From Mimachlamys varia (taxonomy: Eukaryota > Mollusca > Bivalvia > Pectinida > Pectinidae): a DNA stretch of 64,000 nt. The notes beneath the pieces are model-generated. The model saw only the letters and a list, made by a program, of their open reading frames with translations, did not search any database and had not been told where the DNA came from. The stretch spans positions 5,842,701-5,906,700 of the forward strand of contig OX392541.1 of assembly GCA_947623455.1 (NCBI GenBank). Reading direction: 5' to 3'. Shown piece after piece: positions 47,101-52,270 of the stretch; positions within the stretch are counted from its first letter, which is position 1, and the number at the start of each line of letters is the position of its first letter. The position numbers were made by a program, and so were the translations under genes.

Positions 47101-48803
47101 AGCTAGTTCTAAGTATCCAAGACCATCATTCCCACAGTTCTAAGTATCCCAGACCATCATTCCCACAGTTCTAAGAATCCCAGGCCATCATTACCACAGT
47201 TCTAAGTATCCCAGACCATCATTCCCACAGTTCTAATTATCCCAGACCATCATTCCCACAGTTCTTAGTATCCCAGGCCATCATTCCCACAGCTAGTTCT
47301 AAGTATCCCAGACCATCATTCCCACAGCTAGTTCTAAGTATCCCAGACCATCATTCCCACAGTTAGTTCTAAGTATCCCAGACCATCATTCCCATAGTTA
47401 GTTCTAAGTATCCCAGACCATCATTTCCACAGTTAGTTCTAAGTATCCCAGACCATCATTCCCATAGTTTATTCTAAGTATCCCAGGCCATCATTCCCAC
47501 GGTTAATTCTAAGTATCCCAGACCATCATTCCCACAGCTAGTTCTAAGTATCCCAGACCATCATTCCCATAGTTCTAAGTGTCCCAGGCCATCATTCCCA
47601 CAGTTAGTTCTAAGTATCCCAGACCATCATTCCCACAGTTAGTTCTAAATATCCCAGACCATCATTCCCACAGTTCTAAGTATCCCAGACCATCATTCCC
47701 ACAGTTAGTTCTAAGTATCCCAGACCATCATTCCCATAGTTAGTTCTTAGTATCCCAGACCATCATTCCCACAGTTAGTTCTAACTATCCCAGACCATCA
47801 TTCCCACAGTTCTAAGTATCCCAGGCCATCATTCCCACAGTTAGTTCTAAGTATCCCAGACCATCATTCCCACAGTTAGTTCTAAGTATCCCAGACCATC
47901 ATTCCCACAGTTCTAAGTATCCCAGACCATCATTCCCACAGCTAGTTCTAAGTATCCGAGACCATCATTTCCTCAGCTAGTTCTAAGTATCCCAGACCAT
48001 CATTCCCACAGTTCTAAGTATCCCAGGCCATCATTCCCACAGTTCTAAGTATCCCAGACCATCATTCCCATAGTTCTAAGTATCCCAGGCCATCATTCCC
48101 ACAGTTCTAAGTATCCCAGGCCATCATTCCCACAGTTCTAAGTATCCCAGACCATCATTCCCACAGCTAGTTCTAAGTATCCCAGACCATCATTCCCACA
48201 GTTCTAAGTATCCCAGGCCATCATTCCCACAGCTAGTTCTAAGTATCCAAGACCATCATTCCCACAGTTAGTTCTAAGTATCCAAGACCATCATTACCAC
48301 AGTTCTAAGTATCCCAGACCATCATTCCCACAGCTAGTTCTAAGTATCCAAGACCATCATTCCCACAGTTCTAAGTATCCCAGGCCATCATTCCCACAGT
48401 TCTAAGTATCCCAGGCCGTCATTACCACAGTTCTAAGTATCCCAGACCATCATTCCCACAGTTCTAAGTATCCCAGACCATCATTCCCACAGTTCTAAGT
48501 ATCCCAGGCCATCATTCCCACAGTTCTAAATATCCCAGGTCATCATATGTTAAATGCTAGGAAAAGGTGAGGAAACATTTCATTGAATGTCCATTTGAAC
48601 CGATTTCGTGAAATGACATGTATTTGCTGTGTTGCTAGGCTGAAGCATTTAGTGTTTTCTATCCATGGACTGCAGTACATATATATCTGCTTGTAGGAGG
48701 AATATTTGGCATGTTTGATGGAAGTCTGGATGCCACTGTAAAGGAGGGGACGAGGAACTTGGTGAAAATGTGGCCTCATATGTCGGACAGCTCGCTGGAA
48801 TGA
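1999..48803 (+). CDS. D-cysteine desulfhydrase / ACC deaminase-family PLP enzyme, 3' six exons of a partial gene
   Basis: This span is joined from exons 1999-2119, 3371-3470, 7282-7382, 23177-23340, 23449-23589 and 48697-48803 (734 bp, stop TGA at 48801). All introns are GT-AG and the phases join without a frameshift. The product is a fold-type II pyridoxal-phosphate enzyme of the family that breaks D-cysteine (or ACC) into a keto acid, ammonia and, for cysteine, H2S. Motifs in order are GNLLLDRLCGAHIY, PVGGSNSVGLFGYI, FACGSGGTSAGL (the glycine/serine phosphate-binding loop), GIMLDPVYSGKSALGL and ILFLHTGGIFGMFD. These match the C-terminal two-thirds of the family. The N-terminal part with the PLP-binding lysine lies left of the window. 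The enzyme is probably cytosolic, as no membrane segment is visible. Desulfhydrase versus deaminase specificity cannot be decided from this part. Introns are 74% or more tandem repeats, and coding sequence is only about 1.6% of the span. Confidence 0.9.
2333..2876 (+). repeat. Degenerate G-rich tandem array in intron
   Basis: Roughly 27-33-bp units on the theme 'gaggggGCTTGGGGTCAAGCTTCAGGAGAG' (shown as a theme, not one exact copy) repeat about 18 times, strongly diverged. The + strand is purine-rich with many GGGG runs, so the strand could form G-quadruplexes. Long open frames of 65-167 codons across it are products of the repeat (low-complexity G/R/E-rich translation) and are not called as genes. 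Confidence 0.75.
2985..3300 (-). mobile_element. Two tandem tRNA-derived SINE copies
   Basis: Two related ~105-bp blocks (about 2990-3095 and 3190-3300) read on the minus strand as tRNA-like RNA polymerase III promoters. The first has an A-box-like TAGTTAAATTGG followed by a B-box-like GAGTTCGAACCC; the second has a diverged A box and GGGTTCAAACC. Both are followed by the shared tail region containing GACCGGGTCGATCGCCAGCGACC or its diverged form. The blocks are too divergent for a functional tRNA cloverleaf, which points to a SINE. They lie in the intron between exons 1999-2119 and 3371-3470, antisense to the host gene. Confidence 0.6.
3371..3470 (+). CDS. DCyD-like gene, internal exon b
   Basis: Acceptor 'ttgtatgtacag' and donor 'CAG|gtaagt' bound a 100-bp exon. 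It starts in phase 2 (AA+G = Lys from the previous exon) and ends in phase 0. It encodes LETGEESYLVPVGGSNSVGL followed by FGYITVFEELISQ. The PVGGSN(S/P)xGxxGY signature is a hallmark of the D-cysteine desulfhydrase / ACC deaminase family and belongs to the cofactor phosphate-contact region. Confidence 0.92.
3540..5455 (+). repeat. Array B: ~18-bp minisatellite 'CCCCAGTCTTAACTGTTA'
   Basis: About 105 units of 18 bp fill most of the first half of the intron between exons 3371-3470 and 7282-7382. Common variants change 'actgttac' to 'actactgc', 'actgattc' or 'attgttac' and 'cccag' to 'ttagtcat'. Each unit contains TTAAC, which fits the yUnAy branch-point pattern, and a CCCCAG that ends like a 3' splice site. 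An 84-codon open frame here (4684-4938) is repeat translation. The short stretch 5456-5600 after the array is unique sequence with no feature I recognise. Confidence 0.92.
5600..7085 (+). repeat. Array C: ~35-bp minisatellite 'GTCACCATTTGTCACCAGTA...'
   Basis: About 42 units of 35 bp (TTTGTCACCAGTAAAGCCTT, then GTTATACTGTCACCA) follow array B in the same intron. Two alternating forms, 'gtcaccattt' and 'gtcttaattt', give dimer-like higher-order patterns, and an insert 'catactttgtcaccag' recurs near 5690, 5950, 6140 and 6220. A longer block containing the shorter unit 'ccatgttatactgtcaccag' is duplicated (about 6655-6760 and 6830-6920). Units decay towards 7085. The remaining 7086-7281 is unique intron sequence ending in a pyrimidine-rich acceptor. 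Confidence 0.92.
7282..7382 (+). CDS. DCyD-like gene, internal exon c
   Basis: Acceptor 'ttgatttcttctctaatgaag' and donor 'CAA|gtaagt' bound a 101-bp exon in phase 0 to phase 2. It encodes GVLDQFDDIVFACGSGGTSA followed by GLSISNHLTGSHLK. The 'xGSGGTxAGL' loop is the tetrapeptide-type phosphate-binding site of fold-type II PLP enzymes. The last 29 exon bases (from AGTAATCACC at 7354) are the unit of the array that follows. Confidence 0.93.
7354..11450 (+). repeat. Array D: ~32-bp minisatellite of exon end plus 5' splice donor
   Basis: About 125 tandem units of 32 bp begin inside the exon. Each unit is the exon's last 29 bases (AGTAATCACCTCACTGGTTC, then TCACCTCAA) plus GTA, so each junction recreates CAA|GTAAGTAAT, a near-consensus 5' splice site. 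Variants include gtaagaaat, gttagtaat, gttaataat, gtataagtaat and gtaaaagtaat spacers; some of these weaken the donor. Blocks of variant order recur (for example around 8390-8530 and 8610-8760), showing multi-unit duplication. Towards 11400 the units diverge. The first copy is the functional exon end. Confidence 0.95.
11460..11530 (+). repeat. Array E, left fragment: acceptor-like ~28-bp repeat
   Basis: Two to three diverged units of the theme 'GGTAATTTG..TGAGCCTAAC TGTTG.TTTACAG', for example 'cggtaatttgcttgaacc' then 'taactgttgatttacag'. The same repeat reappears at 21905-22005 and 22800-23165. The array therefore seems to have been one block next to the acceptor of the exon at 23177, later split by the mobile elements at 11531-21900. 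Confidence 0.7.
11531..13280. mobile_element. Mollusc-type inverted-terminus element with internal tandem repeats
   Basis: The left end GCTCACCTGG (11535-11544) and the right end CCAGGTGAGC (13240-13249) are inverted copies. The right side continues 'gatgcaggcccattgggcctcttgtta', a tail I recognise from many mollusc introns. The interior holds about 11 diverged ~145-bp units around 'aaacgacttcttctgaa.taccaaaagccctagaa', and three successive units are duplicated as a 435-bp block (about 11877-12311 repeated at 12312-12746). No transposase is visible, so it is non-autonomous. Minus-strand open frames of 74-85 codons here repeat every 435 bp and are repeat translation. Confidence 0.75.
13281..13650. 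repeat. Fragment of a second dispersed mollusc-type repeat
   Basis: This stretch starts with 'caagttatcgccttttgtccgttttcgtccgtcgtccg', a CGTCCGTC-rich head, followed by 'cttctcaaaaaccccagaac' and a 'gggccgggccaaaagg' block. These sequence themes recur at 21780, 57100 and 63300. It has no coding content and is probably a truncated copy of the same broad class of non-autonomous elements as its neighbour. Confidence 0.45.
13872..14057 (+). repeat. 33-bp in-frame repeat ending in a GC-rich hairpin
   Basis: Four units of 33 bp ('gccgagcaatatgtcagtta' then 'ttgtacgagaggg'; 11 codons, RAICQLLYERG) lead into a strong inverted repeat at 14002-14057. There GAGGGGCGG...ACTTCTC on the left pairs with GAGAAG...CCGCCCCTC on the right around a GCGCGGAGCGC centre. 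A 97-codon open frame (13838-14131) covers it. I cannot assign a function, and it is more likely a mobile-element terminus than a gene. It is unusually CpG-rich for its surroundings. Confidence 0.6.
14058..15118. other. Intronic stretch with no recognised gene
   Basis: Mostly AT-rich unique sequence. It contains a fragment at about 14420-14475 ('ggggcctgagaattcgtcac', 'ttttggagtttaggtc') related to the MITE at 15119, a C-run/A-run at about 14530-14550, and a perfect 22-bp palindrome at 14711-14732 (ACTAATACCATGTGGTATTAGT has arms of 10 around TG; shown here split as ACTAATACCA / TG / TGGTATTAGT). No coding sequence is supported. Confidence 0.6.
15119..15312. mobile_element. MITE with ~40-bp imperfect terminal inverted repeats
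   Basis: The left arm CCCGAGAACATTCGTTACAT, then ..GGTTTGGACCTAAACT (15121-15159), is mirrored by the right arm AGTTTAGGTCCAAAAACTTC..TGTAACAAATTCTCGGG (15265-15310). It is about 194 bp long with no coding capacity. A clean target-site duplication is not visible. A partial related copy lies at about 14420. This fits a miniature inverted-repeat transposable element. Confidence 0.65.
15313..15845. other. Intronic stretch, no recognised feature
   Basis: AT-rich unique sequence with runs such as 'ggtaaaaaaacatt' and 'gggtaaaaaaatcc'. I see no gene, RNA or obvious repeat. Confidence 0.5.
15846..16370 (-). pseudogene. Non-LTR retrotransposon (LINE) reverse transcriptase, 3' relic
   Basis: On the minus strand, from 16370 down, three frames together give the familiar end of a LINE ORF2. 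ALIRPHLEYASAVWFPLY is followed by KDKITIERVQRR, LGLPTLEYRREKANMIQMYK, IINNFDALVK, then TTRGHSKKLFKKPYRKQSTG, NFFGNRVTDPRNYISEEVVS and a short C-terminal end. The 'LxYAsxvW', 'LGLPTLEYRR' and 'NFFxxRVxxxWN-LPeeVV' themes are typical of the post-catalytic region of jockey/CR1-like reverse transcriptases. At least two frameshifts and one stop codon break it, and the catalytic YADD part is absent. It sits directly left of the 3.9-kb DNA transposon. Confidence 0.75.
16398..20330. mobile_element. ~3.9-kb DNA transposon with AAGGGCCTGTTTCC terminal inverted repeats
   Basis: AAGGGCCTGTTTCCA (16398-16412) is mirrored by TGGAAACAGGCCCTT (20316-20330), bounding a segment whose centre encodes a broken DDE transposase on the minus strand. 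The termini plus internal transposase make this one inserted element. I cannot find an unambiguous target-site duplication. The domain order THAP-like, helix-turn-helix, DDE_Tnp_4 and SWIM suggests the Harbinger/ISL2EU-like side of DDE_Tnp_4 transposons; the superfamily is an inference. Flanks 16413-17270 and 19023-20315 are AT-rich non-coding arms. Confidence 0.65.
17271..19022 (-). pseudogene. Broken transposase: C2CH zinc finger, HTH, DDE_Tnp_4 catalytic core, SWIM finger
   Basis: Reading from 19022 downwards: an N-terminal acidic stretch; a C2CH (THAP-like) finger with CCLC and CSIH at about 18750-18890; an HTH segment (WSKDQFLEI, SISKSSVSKTFHSIVQTLDT-type; 18238-18645); and the first catalytic Asp in ATAILDGTYIYIQKSS (about 18185-18255, shifted frame). 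Then comes the second Asp in DDNVVVDRGFRDVLPV and the Glu in SRWIVESYHGRMKHW (17473-18237). Last is a SWIM-type finger CQCPVGERTMGMCAH (17271-17570, shifted frame). At least three frame changes separate these parts. About 40 residues expected between the first Asp and LVTWLQPDD are missing. It is therefore inactive as it stands. An N-terminal extension beyond the Met at 19022 cannot be excluded. Confidence 0.8.
20331..20783. repeat. Dispersed repeat with tandem 'TTCACATCC/GTCCAC' units
   Basis: Starts 'tgtctcgcctcgacgatagtcgag' with a short inverted pair, then 'ttccggcggcggcgacggcggcgtcaac'. The block 'gtccacttttcacagtgtta' with 'ccaattgaattgaaagt' is repeated three times at ~150-bp spacing (about 20440, 20590, 20735). 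The head resembles the sequence at 22010-22070, so both are probably one dispersed mollusc repeat family. It has no supported coding content. Confidence 0.5.
20784..21285 (+). pseudogene. Mariner-type (DD34D) transposase, 3' relic
   Basis: The frame to 21105 reads TVTGKFYKNVVLRKLKNYYK, then RLLHDNAPAHEARIVTDFLE, VTVLPHPPYSPDLAPCDYFL and FPKLRCHLSGRRY. It keeps the second (HDN) and third (CDYF) catalytic aspartates spaced 34 residues apart, the mariner hallmark. A frame change near 21080 links to GSAVYQCLMGVPIEEYEKCF, QKWIDRLKRCVLAGGEYFEG and QSKLK with a stop at 21216-21218. The segment ends near 'ggaacacccctcgta' (21268-21282), probably the right terminal repeat. The N-terminal DNA-binding half and first Asp are missing, so the copy is dead. 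Confidence 0.88.
21286..21904. other. Intronic stretch; repeat fragment near its end
   Basis: Mostly unique sequence. From about 21610 to 21900 it resembles the dispersed repeat themes seen elsewhere in the window ('ctctggtccacccccagggc', 'ggggctcaaaagggtaaaat', 'acttcttctttaaag'-like). No gene is supported. Confidence 0.4.
21905..22005 (+). repeat. Array E, middle fragment
   Basis: About three diverged units of 'agcctaactgttgattt' / 'aacctaactgttgttttacg' / 'gtaatttgctttctcctaaa'. It belongs to the same array as 11460-11530 and 22800-23165, separated by inserted elements. Confidence 0.7.
22010..22560. repeat. Dispersed repeat split by a block of 52-bp array units
   Basis: A ~110-bp segment ('gacaaaaccagtgcaacaaa' ... 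'gaatactgcatttttggggt') occurs at about 22096-22206 and again at 22443-22547. Between the two copies (22207-22440) lie four to five units of 'gtgtatacaagtacacagac', the unit of the array that starts at the donor at 23590, 1.1 kb downstream. The same 3' head 'gtcgccttccacggatgtcg' and 'cggcggcggcgtcaac' links it to the repeat at 20331. The remaining 22561-22800 is unique. Confidence 0.8.
22800..23165 (+). repeat. Array E, right fragment next to exon acceptor
   Basis: About 12 diverged ~28-30-bp units on the theme 'ttgtttgAGCCTAACTGTTG' plus 'TTTTACGGTtcttt'. Several units contain CTAAC (branch-point-like), then TGTTGTTTTACAG or ACGG, so they look like small 3' splice sites. The genuine acceptor ('gttctattgttgttgacacag', 23176) follows immediately and looks like a derived unit. 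Confidence 0.8.
23177..23340 (+). CDS. DCyD-like gene, internal exon d
   Basis: Acceptor '...ttgttgacacag' and donor 'TTAG|gtaagc' bound a 164-bp exon in phase 2 to phase 1. Its first base A completes Lys with the AA of exon c. It encodes CHAITVCDDEVYFTDHVNKT, LCDVGLDNVHCRDILDIVDG and HKGRGYGLSTQDELG. The 'GYGxSTxEEL' end is characteristic of the family just before the substrate-domain helix. Confidence 0.92.
23449..23589 (+). CDS. DCyD-like gene, internal exon e
   Basis: Acceptor 'aatgtattatag' and donor 'ACACAG|gtgtgt' bound a 141-bp exon in phase 1 to phase 1. It encodes FIIKVSHATGIMLDPVYSGK, SALGLVKELQNNPERFNGDR and ILFLHTG. The 'GIxLDPVYSGKxxxGL' motif is the strongest single match to D-cysteine desulfhydrase and ACC deaminase. 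Exon and donor run straight into the 52-bp array. The donor is GTGTGT and weaker than the GTAAGT donors of the other exons. Confidence 0.93.
23590..24201 (+). repeat. Array F: ~52-bp minisatellite beginning at the splice donor
   Basis: About 12 units ('GTGTGTATACAAGTACACAG', then 'ACACAGTAGCTGGACATAGA', then 'CAGTGATAGTCA') start at intron position +1. The first GTGTGT is the functional donor and each later unit repeats it after 'gtca'. Length variants of 49-52 bp and ctgg/ctgt alternation occur. Four to five units are also found at 22207-22440 in the upstream intron. Minus-strand open frames (VCVLVYTLSLS repeats) are translations of the array. Confidence 0.92.
24202..48540 (+). repeat. Array G: 24-kb minisatellite of ~35-bp units with higher-order blocks
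   Basis: About 700 units of 35 bp, 'TCCCAGACCATCATTCCCAC' then 'AGTTAGTTCTAAGTA', with shorter forms lacking 'ttag' or one C (30-34 bp). Marker variants recur in fixed order: 'gaccgtc' is followed about 130 bp later by 'tattccagg', near 26391, 28971, 29969, 30928, 32363, 33324, 34561, 36491, 39001 and 43351. Typical block spacing is about 960 bp, with 1.24-, 1.43- and 2.5-kb multiples. The marker 'cacggttcgttc' shows spacings of 1350 and 1158 bp repeated, indicating a 2.5-kb duplication (35466 to 37974). Each unit has TTCTAAG and, about 25 nt later, CATTCCCACAG. 78-codon frames at 32148 and 42005 are repeat translation. Confidence 0.95.
48541..48696 (+). other. Unique end of the last intron with 3' splice acceptor
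   Basis: After the array decays ('taaatatcccaggtcatcat'), 150 bp of unique sequence leads to the acceptor 'catatatatctgcttgtag' at 48696. The acceptor does not resemble the array units. Confidence 0.7.
48697..48803 (+). CDS. DCyD-like gene, terminal exon
   Basis: This is the 107-bp last coding exon, phase 1, with stop TGA at 48801-48803. It encodes GGIFGMFDGSLDATVKEGTR followed by NLVKMWPHMSDSSLE. Joined to the previous exon this restores 'LHTGGxFG', the conserved C-terminal glycine motif of the family that contacts the cofactor. The protein ends about 30 residues after this motif, as in known members. It lies 25.1 kb from the preceding exon. Confidence 0.92.
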
Positions 48804-49140
48804 AAACATAAAGCGGTGCAGAGACCTTGATTCCTTTGTGTGTAATTGCTGTGGTCCCCTGGTGGGGGACTATGTCACCCTGGTTACATAGAACTCGGTT
48901 CTGGAGCTGACCTTAGCAAGACCTCAAAATGCCTCTCTTATATGAATGTAAATCGCACAATCAGTAAATAATATTCGTTTATCTTTGTACCCAGAAATGC
49001 AGAACAGAAACAGCTACTAATGCGTATGACTGGACATTACATGAATTGTTATATTTGTTATCTTGTAGTATCAATAGAATCCTTATCTTTAATAAGCATG
49101 TTGATTTCTATGTACTGTTAATTTGTTTAATAAAAAGTCA
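48804..49140 (+). other. Probable 3' untranslated region
   Basis: The stop codon is followed by ~330 bp of non-repetitive, AT-leaning sequence ending at the poly(A) signal at 49129. No other feature is seen. Confidence 0.6.
49129..49134 (+). terminator. Polyadenylation signal AATAAA for the DCyD-like gene
   Basis: The canonical AATAAA ('gtttaataaaaagtc') lies 326 bp after the TGA stop, on the same strand and before the repeats resume. It is the first perfect AATAAA I see after the stop. Confidence 0.65.
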
Positions 49141-49389
49141 TCAAGCCAGTATACATTGTACAGTGTCTGAGGATTTCTAGATCATTCCACCAATCTACAA
49201 AATACGAGATATTGATACTCATATCTCCAACCCCGGGAATAAAATACCACGCCATAACCGAAGGTTCTTTATGCAATACCATGCTACATGTACATTCTAC
49301 TAGAGAACTAATCTAAGGTCTGTGGTGAAGACCAAAGGACTCGTGCTGTAGTAAAACGATACATTGATAGACGTGGAATGTGTCTCCTC

Positions 49390-49905
49390 TTGTAGTATCA
49401 AAGGAAAGCTAACAATTTAGCAGTGTTAGAAATCCTGTAAACTATATATAAACTGTATTTATTTTAACACAATTATGAAACAAGTTATACAACATATATT
49501 AATCACTCTTATTGGCCCGGATATTAGCGCGTGAGGGGTCTTATTGGGGGAGGAAATCGGAGAACCCGGAGAAAACCCACGTGGTCGGGCAGGTGATCCC
49601 AATACTTTTTTCAAGTCCAGTCGGGGAATCGAACCCCGGCCGCATTGCTGAAAGGCAAATGGGCTATCAACTGCACAATCCGACCACCCTAAAAATACTG
49701 TAAAGTTTATCAAAGGACAGGTTACATTTTAGCGATGTTAGAAATCCTGTCAACTGTATCAAAGGGCATGTAGCATTTAAGCTGTGTTACAAAACCTGTA
49801 AACTGTTTCAAAGGACAGGTACCGTTTTAGCAGTGTTAGAAATCCTGTAAACTTCATCAAAGGACAGGTAACATTTAAGCAGTGTAAGAAATCCTGTAAA
49901 CAATT
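49390..49905. repeat. ~50-bp degenerate tandem repeat interrupted by a SINE
   Basis: Units 'tatcaaaggacaggtaac' + 'atttagcagtgttagaaat' + 'cctgtaaactgt' occur at about 49395, 49710, 49757, 49808 and 49856. The single copy at 49395-49440 is separated from the others by the SINE-bearing segment 49445-49695. This indicates insertion into an existing array. Confidence 0.75.
49510..49690 (-). mobile_element. tRNA-derived SINE
   Basis: On the minus strand 'GGTGGTCGGATTGTGCAGTT' and 'GATAGCCCATTTGCC' form an A-box region, followed by a B box in 'GGGGTTCGATTCCCC' (49620-49640). A SINE body containing 'ttctccgggttctccg'-type sequence follows. The plus-strand 'ggagaacccggagaaaaccc' is a body motif widely seen in invertebrate SINEs. 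A complete tRNA fold is not kept. Confidence 0.65.
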
Positions 49906-50057
49906 TGACGGGCTTTTCACACCTACATGTATAGCCGATTTGGTTTTTTTTGGTAAAAGGGAGGTGACTCTGACATAATTTGTGAATTTCTTCCCTTCCA
50001 CCAGTGATAGCCAATAACCTGAGCATCTTTTCAAAGTTTCCTACCCAAAGTAACACT

Positions 50058-51110
50058 TTTATACGCCCGTCAAAAATGACGGAACGTATAATGGTATGGC
50101 GTTGTCCGTCCGTCGTAAACTTTTATTTGTCCGGAGATCTCCTCCTACAGTTTTAACCGATTTCTTTCAAATTTGCTAGGCTTGACCACCATGACATGAA
50201 GTTGTGTTTTCCTGATTTACAGTTTGATTCGACATTATTCACTAGAGTTATGGCCCTTTGGGACGTAATTTCGGCTATTATGTAGAAAACGTCAGAACTT
50301 TTTTGTGTTTTTTTTTTTCAATTCCTCTAAGGTTTGGTATGGTTCTTCGAAAAACTATAATATTTAACATTTATTACGGGTTTTGTTGAGTTATTTCAAC
50401 TTTTCGCGTAACAGCATTTCATAGTTAAATATAGGCATTATGTAGACAATGCATTTCTGTCGTAAACTGTTATTTGTCCGGAGATCTTCTCCTGAAGTTT
50501 CCAATGGATATCTTTCAAATTTGCTAGGCTTTATCATCATGACATGAAGTTGTGTTTTCCTGAATGACAGTTTGATTCGACAATATTTACTTGAGTTATA
50601 GCCCTTTGGAACTTCGTATCTGATGCAATTTCGAGCATTTTGTAGAAAATGTCAAAACTTTTTTGTGTTTTCTTTAATTCCTCTAAAATTTGGTATGGTA
50701 CTTCGAAAAGCTATAATGTTTAACATATTTTTACGGGTTTTGTTAAGTTATCACAACTTTTCGCGTAACACCATTGCAAAGTTGCAATCACAAAATATAG
50801 GCATTTATATGTAAAAAATGCATTTCTGTTGTAAGTTGTTGTTTGTCCGGAGATCTTCTCTTCCAGTTTTCAATTGATATCTTTCAAAATTGCTAGGCGT
50901 AATCATCATGACATGAAGTTGTGTTTTCCTGAATGACAGTTTGATTTGACAATAATTACTAGAGTTATGGCCCTTTGGAACTTGGTATCTGATGCAATTT
51001 GGGACATTATGTAGAAAATGTCAAAACTTTTTTTTGTGTAACCATACCTTTATACTTCCGATATGGTACGACGGACGTATCATGCCTCCGCTCGCGATGC
51101 TCTTGTTAAA
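50058..51110. mobile_element. Non-autonomous mollusc-type element with three internal ~360-bp repeats
   Basis: The left end 'tatacgcccgtcaaaaatga' + 'cggaacgtataatggtatgg' and the right end 'atacttccgatatggtacga' + 'cggacgtatcatgcctccgc' + 'tcgcgatgctcttgtta' frame the element. Inside, 'ttatttgtccggagatctcc' + 'aaatttgctaggct' + 'catgacatgaagttgtgttt' + 'tcctga' repeats at about 50125, 50470 and 50840. No transposase is present. The left and right ends share a 'cgtat(a/c)atggtatgg'-like theme but are not clean inverted repeats. Confidence 0.65.
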
Positions 51111-51559
51111 TGTTACCCCTGCCGGAAACGGGAGTTGATTATTTTTTTTCTCGTTACAATTGAAGGCAAGTGATCACAGTATGTTGCTGACGAAATAATA
51201 TCACTATACGTTTTGTGTTAATGAAGAAAATGACATTTAAAAGTTTTAAAATAAATTACCCCTGATAATCCATGACCTCGGCATATATTTGAGATATCAA
51301 GGTTTCGTAGTTCATTCAGCACTTGATCCTTTCATTGTAAGACGATCGCCTGCTGTATGATTTTTGCATCCGATTCTTTGTGGCAAGTCATCCTAAACTG
51401 CAACTGGTACAGGCAGTAGTGGTATTGACCAGACTATGTTCATTCGGCTCGTCCTTTGCTTTCCGGTTCAAATTCTGACATTTCAGTTATATGACCTGTA
51501 CCTTATTCTCAGTTACACTAATGACGCTTTACTAGTTGTAATTCAGGATGACATTGTCT

Positions 51560-52270
51560 GTCACAGGGAAGATCTCATGACTTGACACGAAGAAGCTGAT
51601 GTAATAACCATAAAGCAGATGGTTAAGGCAGCTGAAAGTGGCGTGAACAGAATCAACATCGTTAGTGATGACACCGACGTTATCCTCCTACTGTTGCAAT
51701 TCTACGCAAAGTTGAAACTACCTGTTGTCTTAGAGTGGAAGGACCAAGTGCTGAACGAACAACTATAGACATTGGGGCAACTGCAATTGAACATGAACAC
51801 TTGCTTTCACAACTGCCAGCCACCCATGCCATCTCAACTTGTGACACTGTAGCTCAGTGCTTTAGAGAAGAAAAAAGTCCTTAAATTAATGTGTTTTAGA
51901 ACTGCCCAAATTAGGTGTTTTATATAACGGCATAGATAACATCTTTGAAGTGTTTTATCTAACGGCATAGATAACATCTTTGAAGAAGCGACAGCATTTA
52001 TGACTGCTGCTCGCGAAAGATGGGTAGAAAATGTGACAAAGGCTCCAAAGCTTAAGTCACTAACACTTTCTAAAGAAGCATTAAAAAAGAACGTTCAAAT
52101 TGTTACGCAGGAGATGCTGGGAATAAGGTGTTGCTTTGCCATGGATGCATCCTATTCGGCACGCATGCGCGGATGTTATACAGTTCACTTACCATGCACA
52201 ATGTTTTGTGGATGTCACGGGGAAGCACACTGCCAGAATGAGCACACCCGACGGGTTGATGACTAACAAA
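51560..52270 (+). pseudogene. Relic of a mobile-element-associated protein with 'SDDTDVxxLLL' core
   Basis: Frames read HEEADVITIKQMVKAAESGV, then NRINIVSDDTDVILLLLQFY and LKLPVVLEWKDQVLNEQL up to a stop at 51766. In another frame follow TIDIGATAIEHEHLLSQLPA, THAISTCDTVAQCF and, after a 30-bp tandem duplication at about 51925-51985, AFMTAARERWVENVTKAPKL and KSLTLSKEALKKNV. I recognise the pattern 'hEEAD..-vSDDTDVxvLLL-...-LPA.HalsGCDT-...-aPkl..LP.s.eal..nv' from a multi-copy family of invertebrate proteins seen in oyster, coral and Hydra predictions. Its biochemical role is not certain to me. The acidic DDTD resembles a nuclease-type metal site. At least two frameshifts show it is dead. Confidence 0.6.

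Noticed and set aside
24202..48540. Centromeric satellite or telomere-adjacent repeat
   Set aside because: The array lies inside a single intron between two exons that join in frame, and the unit is not telomere-like.
1999..48803. Bacterial contamination or very recent transfer of an ACC-deaminase gene
   Set aside because: Five introns with correct GT-AG signals and consistent phases, plus embedded animal transposons, show it is a settled nuclear gene.
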